A stretch of DNA of 64,000 nucleotides from Sipunculus nudus (Eukaryota > Annelida > Sipuncula > Golfingiida > Sipunculidae), in NCBI GenBank assembly GCA_026874595.1, contig CM049306.1, forward strand, positions 26,589,519 to 26,653,518, in the 5' to 3' direction. Every line of letters starts with the position of its first letter. Position 1 is the stretch's first letter. The notes under the pieces were generated by a model that saw only the letters and a program-made list of their open reading frames with translations, was not told where the DNA came from and did not search any database. This document shows, in pieces, positions 24,950 to 39,000 of the stretch. Position numbers and translations under genes: made by a program.

Positions 24950-27900
24950 TATTATGTTTGTATCCATGATAATAATGATGTTTATATTGTTGATGTTTAT
25001 ATTGTTGATATCAAGTGACTCATGATTAATTATGTATATATACAATATTCTTATATAGTGTTACATCTGCACTGTAGCAAGTTTTACTTATCATAAATAG
25101 ATTTTCAGAATGTTAAATGTTGTCATACATATATTTAAAAAAATTGAGTTTAAAATTTTTTTTTTTAATTTTTGAAGTGGGGCTTTTGTCCTCTTTATCA
25201 TTTAGGTAGGGGGGATTTTGACCTGTGGGCTTTTATCCTATGGGGCTTTTCACCTGGGGGGGGGGGGCTTTTGCCTGTACCCTTAGTTCATGGGATAAAA
25301 AACGCAGGCCTTTATAGCGAACCTGTGAGCTTATGCGATGGCGCAGTGTCCTCTGTCCGCCGTCAGCCGTCCGCCGTCCAGGGTTGGCTTCCCCCGTCCA
25401 TGGCTGTAAGTCAGAAACTGTCAGAGCTAGCAGCTCCTTATTACATGTAAGAATTAGTCACATGTGAAACTTGGTGCCCTGGAGCTTATTATTGGGTATC
25501 TGGTTTTTAGCTCAGCTGACTGTAAGTCATCTGAGCTATAGTCGTGGTCCTTTGTCCGTAGTCCGTCCGTCCGTTAACAGGGCACGTTTTAAAACTGTTG
25601 GACCTACATATCCAAAATTTTGCATACCATTAGATGTCCCAATAGTCTCCCATCATACCGAAAATTGGGTCATTAGGACTTTGTTCCTTCGAGATAATAA
25701 GGAAAAACCTCCATTTTCCATAAAAAAGCCATTGTAACACTTCAAGGCTGCCTAATGTCAAAACCACTGATCTGTTTTTGATCATATTTAGTATTCATAT
25801 TCTTCCATACATTTTCTATGAACATACCAAAAATTAGGTCAGTATTAGGTATTATTTTGAAGTTATGGGCCCAAATATAATGCAATTTTTAAAAAATCAG
25901 GAAATATATTTACTCACCTAACATGAGAATTGCTGAAGCTGGAGACTTTTTTTCAGGAATATAACTTTATTTAATCAAGATGCAATGGTTTACCCAAAAT
26001 TAGATCTGAATTTTGCAAATTTTTCAAGTTATTAGCATAAATAAAAAATCAATACCTTAAATTTTGTCCAACTTTGGCAGTGGCACATTTTTTCCCAGTA
26101 AGCACTGTTGATTTAATTTTCACAGCATATATATATATAAGGATTTAATCTTTTAAAATCTGAAATTTCAAAGGAATTGATTGAAAAGAGTAGCTTTTAT
26201 TCAAGTTTTCATACAACATGTCAAGTGTTGTTTACATCTAGCCCACCTAGTAACACAGCCTTCACTTGCATTATGTAACCCACCCCAGGCAGCTTGCCTT
26301 GGCCCAGCTTGGCCACTACTAGCAGGCTTCCACTCTGCCCTGCACTCCCCCCTCCCTCAGATGGTGCATCTTGGCTATGCTACATTTTAGATTTTGAATT
26401 GTACCACCAGGGTTACAATGATTAAAGTGCACATTTAATTGTGTCCACAAAGTGGTGTATTGCTATGAAAGTGTGGATGTTTATCAGATAAGTAAATTCT
26501 TACTTCAGAAGAGTAAAAACTTCAACAGATGTGAAATTGACTATTAATTCCAGTAATAAATTATAGCCGAGATAGTAATTAGCACAATGATTTTGTTTGT
26601 CCCTCATTCAACCAACAGTGTGTATATTTTATTTGAAAAGATGTTTTTATTTTATCAAATTTACTGAATCTTTTATTTTATTTTGGTGAATAAAATTAAG
26701 CATGTACTAAAAACTCCAATGTGCAAAACTTTTAGATAGTGATTCAAGGAATAATCTTGTAGATGCCATGTTTTGGCATTATTTTCTTTTAATTTCAGTT
26801 TAAACATTTGTGATTTAAAAATAATAAAATATATGTGTATGCATAATATGACTCAATATGAGCTACACTCTGGATAAATAATGATTGCAACTTAGAATTT
26901 TAATATTTTAACTTATATTTTCAGGGGGTTTTTTATTACAAATTTATAAAACTTGTAAATAAAAAAAATAAATCAGATAAAAACTGTTAATGGAAAAACT
27001 TGATATGCTTAAAAAAATAGGCTTATATATAAACTTAAATGCATTATTCCCTTGAAAGTGAAATAAAGTGTCCACTTGCCTGTCCATCCGTAAATTTTTC
27101 ATATGCATCACAGTATCTCAACACTTTTACTGTTTTTCTTCATGACAGTCTTGTCAGAGTATTAGTTTGCAATCATATTTTTAGAACTTTACTATAACCA
27201 AGTAGGAAAGCCCCTTTCCTCTTAGGTTCTTATATGCTTATATAAATGAAAAACATTACAATAGAATATTTTGCATTTGCAAAAATTTCAAACTTCAGCT
27301 GAGCGCCGTGACCCATGGGTCCCTTGTTTTAAGAAACTGTTAAGCTGATTGGTTTAAACTTTACAAGAATTATTGTATGGTAGGATTCTGCCAGTTTTAT
27401 AAGAATGTTATTTTTTTTTTTTTTAATAGGTTCTACTTCCTAAGTATTGTTAAAAGTATGTATGCATGCCACTGTGGATTTCACTCTTTAGATTTAGTGT
27501 GTAACAAGTACTTGTCAAAAGAATGTTTTGATTAGGATGAAGATATGTTAATAAATAAATACTTATCAAAAGTGGATAGATCATTGCTGCTAATAATTCC
27601 AAATCTTATTTATTTTCTTCACTTCTAAACATTCAATTATTATAAGTAAATTGTTATCAAACATCAATTTAATGTTAAATGACAGTTGCTTGTGCATCAC
27701 TCTAAGCATTCTGAAGGTATAGTCCAGTCATGTTTAGATGCATATAAGATTGTCTGTTTTACTGTAGTTAATACAGGTATTAGTGTGGAAAGGAGTAATA
27801 ACAGTTTTGACATATGTCTGATCATCCACAACAATGTTTATTACTATTGTCATTTTTGTTACTACGGCATTGATGCATTAAAAAAAAATAGAATATTTTC

Positions 27901-30900
27901 AGCAACTCATACTAACTATATATTAGTACGCACACCTGCCTCCAAAAGGAAAACAGGTCCTCCAGATTCAGTTGTACCATAACTATGCTATCGACTGTAG
28001 TAAATGTATTGATATCTATGAGAACTTTTTACAGATTTTAATACATACAGACCTAAACACTTTCTGGAATGGAAAATAGACCAGTCAAACATGGATATTT
28101 CATGCTCTTTAATGACCTTGTTGAAAGGAGGTATTATGGTTTGGGGAAAATTTCGTATTTACCTCTATTACTTATATACTCTATAATATCATGAACATAA
28201 TTTTATTAGTCAGATGAGGCTTAATTAATATTACTACTATGTTGATTACAACCAATTTCATCATTAATTCAAATTATATTATCACGAGATACCAGTCACA
28301 ATGTCAGTATTAACTTATTGAAGGGTAGTAATACAAAAGATAAGATTTGGTCAACTATACATCATTAGTGTAATGATTGGGTTAAAGTTGAAGACACTTT
28401 TTGTGATATCACATGTGCTATTGTGTTAGACATCCTTGGGAGGAAAATCTTCTCAAGATGCTATCTAGATGAATAACAGTCCACTTTCACTATATAATAT
28501 AAAGTTTTCACTGATAATGAACAGAGCTCTACTGATTAGTAGTCAACACTCAGCACTAGACAGGTACTCTTTCTGTTAGATCTGTAGCAGAACTTATAAC
28601 TTGTCATAACCGGTAAGCTTATTTTTCTGATGTTTATGTCATTGTTCATATTATTTAGTGTATTCTATGTATTTTTACATGTTAACTGTATGTGTTGTAT
28701 ATATTTTAGGTACATTAACAAATGCAAGGGTATTCATATATACTGGCACTTCCCCCAGTATAGAAAAACTAATCAATATAATCTTTTATGACCAATATTT
28801 GTCAAATAATATCACTTAATGCTAGAGGTCTAGCAAGTTACTCAAAAAGAAGAGAAGTTTTTCATTGGTTGAATAGGAAAGAAAGTTCTATCATATTTTT
28901 ACAAGAAACTCACAGCACAAAAGATAGTGAAAATAGATGGAAAACAGAATGGGGTAACCATATATATTTTAGCCACGGCACCAACCAAGCAAAGGGGGTA
29001 TGTACACTAATTAAAAACAGGTCAGACATTCAGGTTAAAGAGGTAATTAATGATATTCTTGGACGATATTTGATTATTAACACAACAATAGGTGAACACG
29101 ACCTAACCTTAGTAAACATTTACGCACCCAATAAAGATGACCCTAAATTTTTTGAGGATTTAATTAACATTGTAAATCATCATGGTACAGGAAACATAAT
29201 AATAGGAGGAGACTTCAATTTAACATTAAATCCAGCATTAGATAAAAAAGGAGGAAATTCTAATAACCATTCTAAATCCAGACAAGTTATAAATCATTGG
29301 ATAGAACTTGAACAATTATCTGATATCTGGAGACTTCAACATCCTAATAGTTTGGAATATACATGGCACAGATACCGACCTGATCCAGTGTTTTGTAGAT
29401 TAGATTACTTTCTAGTTAACGATAGCTTAATCAACAGCATTAGTCAGTCTGGAATCGAAGCTGGATATAAAAGTGACCATTCACTAATCACTATAAATAT
29501 TATAAAATCAGAACATAAGCATGGACCAGGCTTTTGGAAACTAAACTGCTCACTGTTAAACGATGATACTTATATATCAACAGTTAAAGAATGTATAAAA
29601 ACAACAGTTCTTAATAATAAAGAGACAAATCCAACACTACTGTGGGACACCTTAAAATGTCAAATAAGAGGCGAAACTATAGCTTATGCAGCATACAAAA
29701 AAAAATTAAAATTACAAAAAATGAAACATTTAGAAAAGATGATTCACAACTTACAAAATTTATTCAATACAACAGGTGATACTAAAGACCGAGAAAATTG
29801 GGAGGAAGCAGTGAACAAACATAGACAATTAATAGAAGAAAAAACCAGAGGGGCAATAGTGAGATGTAGAACCAGATGGTACTCAGAGGGAGACAAACCA
29901 TCTAAATACTTTCTCAATTTGGAAAAAAGAAATTACAATAAAAAATCTATACTAAAACTTAAAGATCAACATGGTGAACTAATATCAGAACAGAAAGATA
30001 TTTTAAAAGAAGAAATACGATTTTATAAAAAAACTATATACAGCTAGAGAAAAGCTCAATAGCTCAAATAGAAATTTTCTTTCCACAGAATATCTTAAAA
30101 CTCTAAATGAAGATGAAAAGGAATTATGTGAAGAAGAATTTAAAGAGGAAGATTTTAAATCTACAATTGATTCAATGTCTCTCAATAAATCGCCAGGTCC
30201 CGATGGATTCCCAGTCGAGTTCTACAAATATTCTGGGGGGATGTAAAAGAACACCTTATAAATGCTATTAATTATTCCTTTGAAACAGATTGTCTTCCAA
30301 TAACTATGCGTCAAGGAGTTATATGCCTTATTCCTAAGAAAGGAAAAGACCAACTTTATTTGAAAAACTGGCGCCCTCTGTCTCTTCTTAATACAGACTA
30401 TAAAATAGTAGCAAAAACATTAGCTAACAAACTTAAATTAGTTTTACCATCCTTAATACACTCCGATCAAACTGGATTCATAAAAAATAGGTATATTGGA
30501 GAAAATATTATTAAAATTACTGGCATAATCTCTTATTTAAAAGAAATTAATAAAGGCGGTAATTTACTATCAGTAGATTTTGAAAAAGCTTTTGACCAAT
30601 TAGAATGGCCTTATATTCAAAACACTCTTCAAATACTCAACTTTGGAACTAAATTTAGGAAGTGGATTAATTTATTGTACAACAACATTCACAGTTGTGT
30701 ATTAAACAGAGGCTGGGCAACAGAATTCTTTCCAGTTACCAGAGGTGTAAGGCAGGGTTGCCCCCTTTCCCCTTACCTCTTTATTTTGGCAGCAGAAACA
30801 TTAGCAACGGAAATAAGGAACAACCGTAACATAAGAGGAGTAACAATAAATCAGAAGGAACATAAAATCATTCAATATGCCGATGATACAGTTCTAACCT

Positions 30901-33900
30901 TAACAGGGGGGCCTCTGTCAGTACAAGAAACCTTAAAAGTATTCTCTGACTTTGAACAAATATCGGGACTCAAAGTAAATATAGAAAAAATAATAATAAT
31001 GCCAATAACTGCTAATACACAAAACCAAAATACCATAAAAAATCTAGGTTTAAATTGGTGTACCAATCCTGTAAAAATCTTAGGAATCTATATTCATCAA
31101 GAATGGAAAAAAATGATAGAGATCAACTATAAAGAAATCCTCAGTAAGATTAAAGTTATAATTAATACTTGGAGTAACAGAATGATGTCTCTTTCAGGTA
31201 GAATAACTATTGTAAAAACACTTATAATCTCTCAATTAACCTATTTATTCTTAGTCCTACCAAGTCCTCCAATCAATTATATTAAAGAGATTGAAAAATT
31301 AATATTTTAATTTATCTGGAACAACCGGCCAGATAAAGTTAAAAGATCTACAATTATTGCACCAAGAAATAAAGGAGGGCTTAATATGATTCATCTTCCA
31401 TCTAACATGCAATCTTTAAAAATTTCATGGGTTAAACGGTTCCTCAGTGGCCCTGTAGAAGATGGATGGAGACAGATTATTAATGTACAATTTAAAAACC
31501 TCGGTTCAATTATTTTTAAATGTAATTTGAAAGAACATGACATACATAGCTTTAGTGACTCATGTGATCCATTCTGGAAAGATGGGCTTCACCATTGGTG
31601 CAAATACAATTTTAACAAGTCCGTTAAATCAGACGAAATTCAGTCACAAACATTGTGGTATAACTCTCATATAAAGGTTAAAGATAAAGTAATTTTTTAT
31701 AAGAAATTACATACTGCAGGTATAAACACTCTTTCTGACATAACAAAAAAATCGGGCAATTATCTAGCATTTTTGACATATAAAGAATTCATTAACAAAT
31801 ACAAAGTTAGTACAAACTTTATAAAATATGCAGGTTTAGTGAACGCAATTCCAACCTGTTGGAAAAAAGAGATAAAAAATAACCCTAGTCTAGAAGCACA
31901 AGAATATACAGTGGACAAAATAATAAATAAGAAAAACACGGCACGGTATGTATACTTAAATGTAATTGAATCTATCTGCGTGAAACCAGAAAAGCAAACA
32001 AAGAAATGGATTGGTGAATTAAGTTTACAAAATGAAGAAAATATCTTTAAGGCATTCAAGAATATTGCCATGATTACTATTTCAGAGAAACTAAGAATCT
32101 TTCAATTTAAATTATTACATAGGATTTTACCACTTAATCCACTTCTTTACAAACTGAAAATAAGCCAAAGTGAACTTTGTTCTTTTTGTAAAAAGGAAAA
32201 AGAAACTTACTTACATATATTTTATCACTGTGAGGTAACCCATAATCTATTAGTAACATTTAAGAGCTGGTTAAAAGACCTGGAACAACTTTTAAACTTA
32301 AGTAATACATTAACAGAAACAATATTAATACTCAACTCCTCGGGCGACAGCTTACTGGATACTCTATTACTGTTACTAAAACATTATATATATACATGTA
32401 AATGTAAAGGGAAATTACCAGTATTCTCTGTGTATAAAACGTATGTCACACAAATTTATAAAATTGAAGAACATATTGCAAGGACGAAAGGTAAAATGGT
32501 GACACATATTCAAAAGTGGAAAACTTTCAAAGCATACACTTAGGAAACGAATAATACAGTATAAAGAAAAAATATTTACCCCACATTTCAAATCACAAGA
32601 ACATTTTTATTTTTGTAATGTACCTTGTCGTTTGTATTCGTATGTATGTATGTATTGTCACTGTCATTACACTGTCACGATATATAATGTACTGTGTTAT
32701 ATGTAACTTATGTTTATAATAAAAAAAAAAAAAAAAAAAAAAAAAACCTGGCTCTGTCTGGTTTCTAGACAATGTGTCTAGACGTCTAAACACAGTGTCT
32801 AGACATCTAGACACATCGTCTAGACGCAGAATGCCCAGATTAGAATTATTGGAACTATATCTTTCAACTGTTTGAAAAAATTTGGTTTGCATTTTTAGGG
32901 AATCAGATTTATTATCAGGTCACATGTGAACTGCTGCACCCTCATTTTTGGTTGAGCTCTGACCTTTCCTCACTGCCCAGCGTCCATTTGTGCGTCTCTT
33001 TCCACACATAAACCCACATATCTCGGGAACTGTTTGACTGATCAGGCTAAAAAATTTGCACAATTGTAGCCCTTTGATAGCTTTATAACAAACACTATAA
33101 ATGGTGGCGCCACCTGCAACCATTTTTGCACAGCGTCCATCTGTTCATCTGCCTTGGGGTAAAATCACTCATGTCTCAGCAGTGGTTTGACTCTTCCACC
33201 AAAAATTTTGCAGGTTTATACATCCTGGACAGCTTTCTCGATTTTATGACGGGTGGCGCCACCTACATTCACGTTTACTCTACAGACATCAAAGCTCATA
33301 TCTCAGAAACTGTTTGAACGATTGGGCCAAAATTTTGCTTGTGTATAGATCTCACATAGCTCTTCATCATAGGCAAAACTGGTGGGGCCACCTGCAACCA
33401 CTTATGCACAGCGTCCATCTGTTCATTTGCCTTCGGATAAAATCATTCATATCTCAGCAGTGGTTGGACTTATCCACCTGAAATTTTGCAGGTATATATA
33501 TCCTAGACAGCTTTCTTGATTTTATGACAGATGGCGCCACCTACATTCACGTTTACGCTGCAGACATCCAAGCTCATATCTCGAGAACCTTTTGACTGAT
33601 TGGGCCAAATTTTTGCATTTTTATAGATCTCTCATAGCTCTTTATCATACACAAAACTGGTGGCGCGACCTGCAACCATGTTTGCACAGCATCCATCTGT
33701 TCATCTGCCTTGGGATAAAATCACTCATATCTCGGCAGTGGTTGGACTTATCCACCTGAAATTTGGTAGGGTTTATACATCTTAGACAGCTTTCTTGATT
33801 TTATGACAGGTGGTGCCACCTTCATTCATGTTGACGCTGCCGACATCCAAGCTCATATCTCAGCAAACCGTTCGACCGATTGCGCAAAATTTTGCATATG

Positions 33901-35996
33901 TATAGATCTTAAATAGCTCTTTATCATACCCAAAACTGGTGGCGCCACCTGCAACAATTTTTGCACAGCATTTGTCGGTTTGTCTGGGATAAAATCACTC
34001 ATACCTTGGCAGTGGTTTGATATATTTGACTAAAATATTGCATGTTTATACATCCTGGACAGCTGTCTTGATTTTATGACAGGTAGGGCCACCTACATTC
34101 AGGTTTACTCTGCAGAAATCCAAGCTTATATCTCGGGAACTGTTTGTCTGATCAGGCTAAAAATGTAGCCCTTGGATAGCTTTATATAATACACTAAAAT
34201 GCTGGCCACACCTGCAACCATTTTTTCACAGCCTCCATCATTTCATTTGCCTTAGGATAAAATCATTCATATCTCAGCAGTGGTTGGACCTATCCATCTG
34301 AAATTTTGCAGGTTTATACATCCTATATAGCTTTCTTGATTTTATGACAGATGGCGCCATCTTCATTCAAGTTTACTCTGCAGACATCCAAGCTCATAAA
34401 TCGAGAAACGTTTGACCGATTGGGCCAAAATTTTGCATATGTATAGATCTCACATAGCGCTTTATTATACGCAAATGTGGTGGTGCGACCTGCAATTGTT
34501 TTTGCACAGCGTCCTTCTGTTCATCTGCCTTGGGATAAAATCACTCATATCTCAGCAGTGGTTTGACTTTTCCACTTGAAATTTTGCAGATTTATACATC
34601 CTTGACAGCTGTCTTGATTTTATGACAGGTGGCACCACCTACATACACATTTCGGCTGCAGACATCCATGCTAATATGCAACACACCTCTCTCTATTTCC
34701 CCTTGCCACTCAATCTATGCCTCACTCTGATTTAGGTGGATACATGTTGTCGCTTGTCAGTTACCCGTATTCTAGTTTTAAAATGTCCTGGGCTGAAACT
34801 TGCAGGTCAGAAACACCCATTTTGCTGAAATCATAATACTAAGGTAGATATGCAGGATATAAGAGGATAAATATTTAATTTAAAAAATAATCCTCCATTC
34901 ATACTCCAAAACTTGGCACAGGTTTGCATTAGGCCTGTAGGCCTTGTTCTTCTTTAAAATGAGGGATTCTGTTTGTTTTTAGTTTGCTTAGCAGATATTA
35001 ACATGTAATAAAGAAAAGAACAGTTGTGTCTATTCAGCTGGATGTCATGATCCATGGATATCATGGTAACACAAGTTGTGTGTGATTTCCAGATTCCATG
35101 TTTTAAGTACAGTAAGACTGGTAATTTCAGGTTTCATCAACAAGTTTCTGTCGTGGGGAGCATTCATCCCTCTGAGTCGTCTGACCTACATGGCTTATCT
35201 GATCCACCCAGTCCTCATGTACTTGTACTATATGGGAAGGGAGACCCTATTGTTTTACTCCAGTATCAACATGGTATGTATCCAATTCATCATCTTGCAT
35301 TATTACTGATGATATACTGACAGAATGTTCACAATTGCCGTGTAATCTTTACTTTCACACCTGCACCTGCTTCCGTCATCCGTCAAATTACAATCATCAG
35401 TTAAAATTACATAGGGCATTCACACCTGTCCGCTTCTGCACCCGCACCTGTCATACCGTCCTCACAAATCGGTCTGGAATCTATACTATGACGTAATATA
35501 ATAGGGGATATTCTGGAATATCCTTGTGCTTTCCCCTTGATAGAAAATGACAAAAGTGGTTTACTTTCACTTTGAATAGTTGAAACCTGTGCGTTAGCAT
35601 TCAATGCCTCACTCTCCAGCTCAGGAAAGCTTTAATCATTAATTGATATAATTAAAGCAATTTTATAAGTAATATCATACATATGAATCACCAAAGGAGT
35701 GGGGGATGGGTCATTTGGAATAAAGACTGATAAGTCAGTGGATATAAAATAAATTTAATAGTAAGCCCACGAAGAATAAAATATAACCTATTATATAAAG
35801 TAGTTATATATATAATAATAATTATATATAATTTGAAAATATTGTATGGAGAATAATTTAAGAGCCCTTGTGGAAACGGGGTTTCAGAATGAATCACAGT
35901 TCTAAACCTCAATTACATGAGTTTGGTCAAATTCAAGGTTAAGAGGGTTCATGATAATACATTAATTGTTATTGGATTAGATTCGAATAAAATGTC

Positions 35997-36047
<51 letters not shown>

Positions 36048-39000
36048 ATAGTTGAAAGATAGGTGTGAACAGAGACAATGGATGGTGGACGACTGACGGC
36101 AGAAGCAGGTGCGGAAGGAAAAAAAATGGATAAGTGTGAATGCCCCCTTAAATTTCTGTTTCCAAAAATAAATACTGGTAGCATTTATCAACTGATTCCA
36201 ACAAATTTACTTTCCCATAAAAGAATATTTATTAGCGAACCTGTGAGCTTATGTGATGGTGTGGCATCTTCTGTACTCTGTATGTTAACCCATACTATTT
36301 GAAAATGGCAGGAGTTAGCATCACCAAATATTACACCAAAAAGTAATCATCTAAAAAACTGGTATTGTTTGGCTAGCTCCATTTTCTTAGATTTTAGAGG
36401 GAAAAGCTAAAAACCTTTAAAATTCTTCTTCTCTGAAACTATTCAGCCAAATCCAATATTTTGCAGAAATGATTCATGGAACAATCTCTCTCAAGTTTAT
36501 TCTAATAATTTAAGTTGGTGAATTTTGGCCAAGCAACAGGGAGTTTAACTAAATCATCTGTCTAAAAAGCTACTAAAATTACAATCTCAGAAACCACTGG
36601 AGCTGTTATGACCAAATTTCTTGCAAATGTTTGTCACATGAGTCATATATGAATGAGGTATCGGTGGCGCCACCTGCATCGACCTTATCTGTACAGGGGT
36701 CATCAGTCATCAGTACATTAATTCATAATTTCATAGGAAAAGCAGGAGATAGCATCCTCAAATTTTATACAAAAATCTGTCACAAATCAAATGTTGAAGG
36801 ACTGAGCTTTTTCTGGTGCCACCTGCATCAACTTACATTAATTTGAAAAAAGTTAAAACCTTTGAAAATCTTCTTCTCTGAAATCATTCAGCCAGATGGT
36901 TCATAATTTCACAAAAATTGTAACCGTTAGACCTAGAAACTTCTAACTTGACATCCTGGGAGGTCCTGGGCAAATCTCCTTGGACACTTGAAATTAGGTC
37001 ATGGTGACCTATATTTTGTGACCTACAGGCCAAAAACACAAGCACCCAGACAGTCAGATTGGGTATAAATTGTATCCAATAGGCCAAGAAACCTCTAACC
37101 TGATATTTTGGGAGATCCTCGGCAAATGTCCTTGGAAACCTGAAACTGGGTCACCGTGACCTATATTCGGTGACCTATAGGGAGAAGATGTCATATGAGC
37201 ACCTTAATGTCAGAAATAGAATAATTGTATCTGTGAGGCCTAGAATCTACTAACACAATATCATGGGAGTTTCTAGGCAAATCACCTTTGAAACCTGAAA
37301 TTATGTCATGGTGACATATATTTTATGACCTTCTGGCCGAAAACAAGGTTTTTTAGCATCAGACAGTCAGACGGGGCACAAATTGAATTGATAAGGCCTA
37401 GAATCCTCAAACATGAAATTTAGGGAGGTCCTAGGCAAATCTCCTTGGAAACTTGAAATTAGGTCATGGTAACCTATATTTTGTGACCTTCGAGCCGATA
37501 ATAAGTTTTTTAGCATCAGACAGTCAGCCAGGGCACAAATTGAATCGATAAGGCCTGGAATCCTCAAACATGACATTTAGGGAGGTCCTAGGCAAATATC
37601 CTCGGAAACCTGAAGTAAGGTCATGGTGACCTATATTTTGTGACCTACAGGCCAAAAACAATATTTTGAGCACCCTGAATGTCAGATGGGGACACATCGT
37701 ATAAGTGAGGCTTAGAATCATTTAACTCAATATCCTGAGAGTATCTAGGCAAATCTCCTTGGAAACCTTAAACTAGGTCACTGTGACCTATATTCTGTGA
37801 CCTGTAGGGAAAAGATATCATATGAGCACCCTGAAAGTCAGATGGTGACAAATCGTATCTGTTAGGCCTAGAATCTTCTTACACAATTTCCTTATAGGCT
37901 CCAGGCAAATCTCCTTAGAAACCTGAAATTAGGTCATGGTGACCTACATTTTGTGACTTACAAGACAAAAACCTGATTTTGAGCCTCCTGAATGTCAGAT
38001 GGGGCACAAATAGTGTCCATTGGGCCTGGAATCCTTCAACATGACATTAAGGGAGGCCTAGGCAAATGTCCTTAGAAACCTGAAATATGTTCATGGTGAC
38101 CTATATTTTGTGACCTATGGGCCAAAAACATAATCATGAGCACCAAGACAGTCAGATGGGGTACAAATAGTATCCATTAGGCCTAGAATCCTCCAACATG
38201 GCATTAAGGGAGGTCCTAGGTCAATGTCCTTAGAAACCTTAAATTAGGTAACTGTGACCTATATTCTGTTACCTATAGGAAAAAGATGTTGAATGAACAC
38301 CCTGAATGTCAGATTGTGGCAAATCATACATGTGAGGCCTAGAATCTTCTTACAAAAATTCCTTGGAGGTTCTAGGCAAATCTCCTTAACAACCTGAAAT
38401 TAGGTCATTATGACCTACATTTTGTGACTTACAAGACAAAAACCAGATTTTGAGCCTCCTGAATGTCAGATGGGCACAAATCATATCTGTTAGGCCTAGG
38501 ATCTTCTAATGCAATATCCTTGGAGTTCTAGGCAGATCTCTTCAGAAACCTGAAATTAGGTCATGGTCACCTGCATTTTGTGACCTACAGGCAGAAAACA
38601 GGATTTTGAGCACCTAGATAGTCAGTCAAGGCACACATTGTATTTTTAGGCCTAGAATCATCTAATGTAATGTTCTGAGACGTCCTTGGCAAATGTCTGT
38701 GGAAAACTGAAATTAGGTCACCATGACCTATATTTTGTGACCTTTAGGAAAAGACGTCATATAAGCACCCATACAGTCAGTTAGGGCACACCTTGTATCT
38801 GTTAGGCCTAGAATCTTTTAACATACAATTCCGGAAGGTCCTAGTAAAGTGTCCTTGGAAACCTGAAATTAGGTCATCTTGACCTATATTGTTTGACCTA
38901 TGGGCTGAAAAATGGTTTTGCACACCTAGACAGACAAGGCACAAATATCCACTTTACATAGTAACTGTCTTTTCAAGCAAATAACTATATTTAATATAGA

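Larger units (their letters stand above)
27406..32746 (+). mobile_element. Tx1/L1-like LINE, nearly full length
   Basis: It carries an endonuclease plus reverse transcriptase open frame (28,788-32,543), a short 3' untranslated stretch and a 26-base poly(A) ending at 32,746. The left boundary is where identity to family B ends, just before a T run at 27,409. The 1.38 kb before the coding frame contains no recognisable ORF1. The coding part is well preserved, so the insertion is probably fairly recent. No convincing target-site duplication was found. Confidence 0.85.
25316..34946 (+). mobile_element. Family B element split by two insertions
   Basis: The 5' end agcgaacctgtgagcttatg is at 25,316. 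The 3' end cacaggtttgcattaggcct followed by gtaggccttg is at 34,919-34,946. Between them lie a family A insertion (25,509-27,326), a remnant matching 16,090-16,140 (gaaactgttaagctgattgg at 27,333), a Tx1-like LINE (about 27,406-32,746), the tctagac cluster and a 278-bp tandem core. About 150 bp of family B is missing around the LINE site compared with 16,150-16,320. Confidence 0.75.

Noticed and set aside
27686-27982. 98-codon frame as LINE ORF1
   Set aside because: No coiled coil, RNA-binding or zinc-knuckle pattern; not enough to call ORF1.
36900-38960. CRISPR-like periodic array
   Set aside because: Units of ~157 bp repeat along their entire length without unique spacers, and the DNA is clearly eukaryotic.
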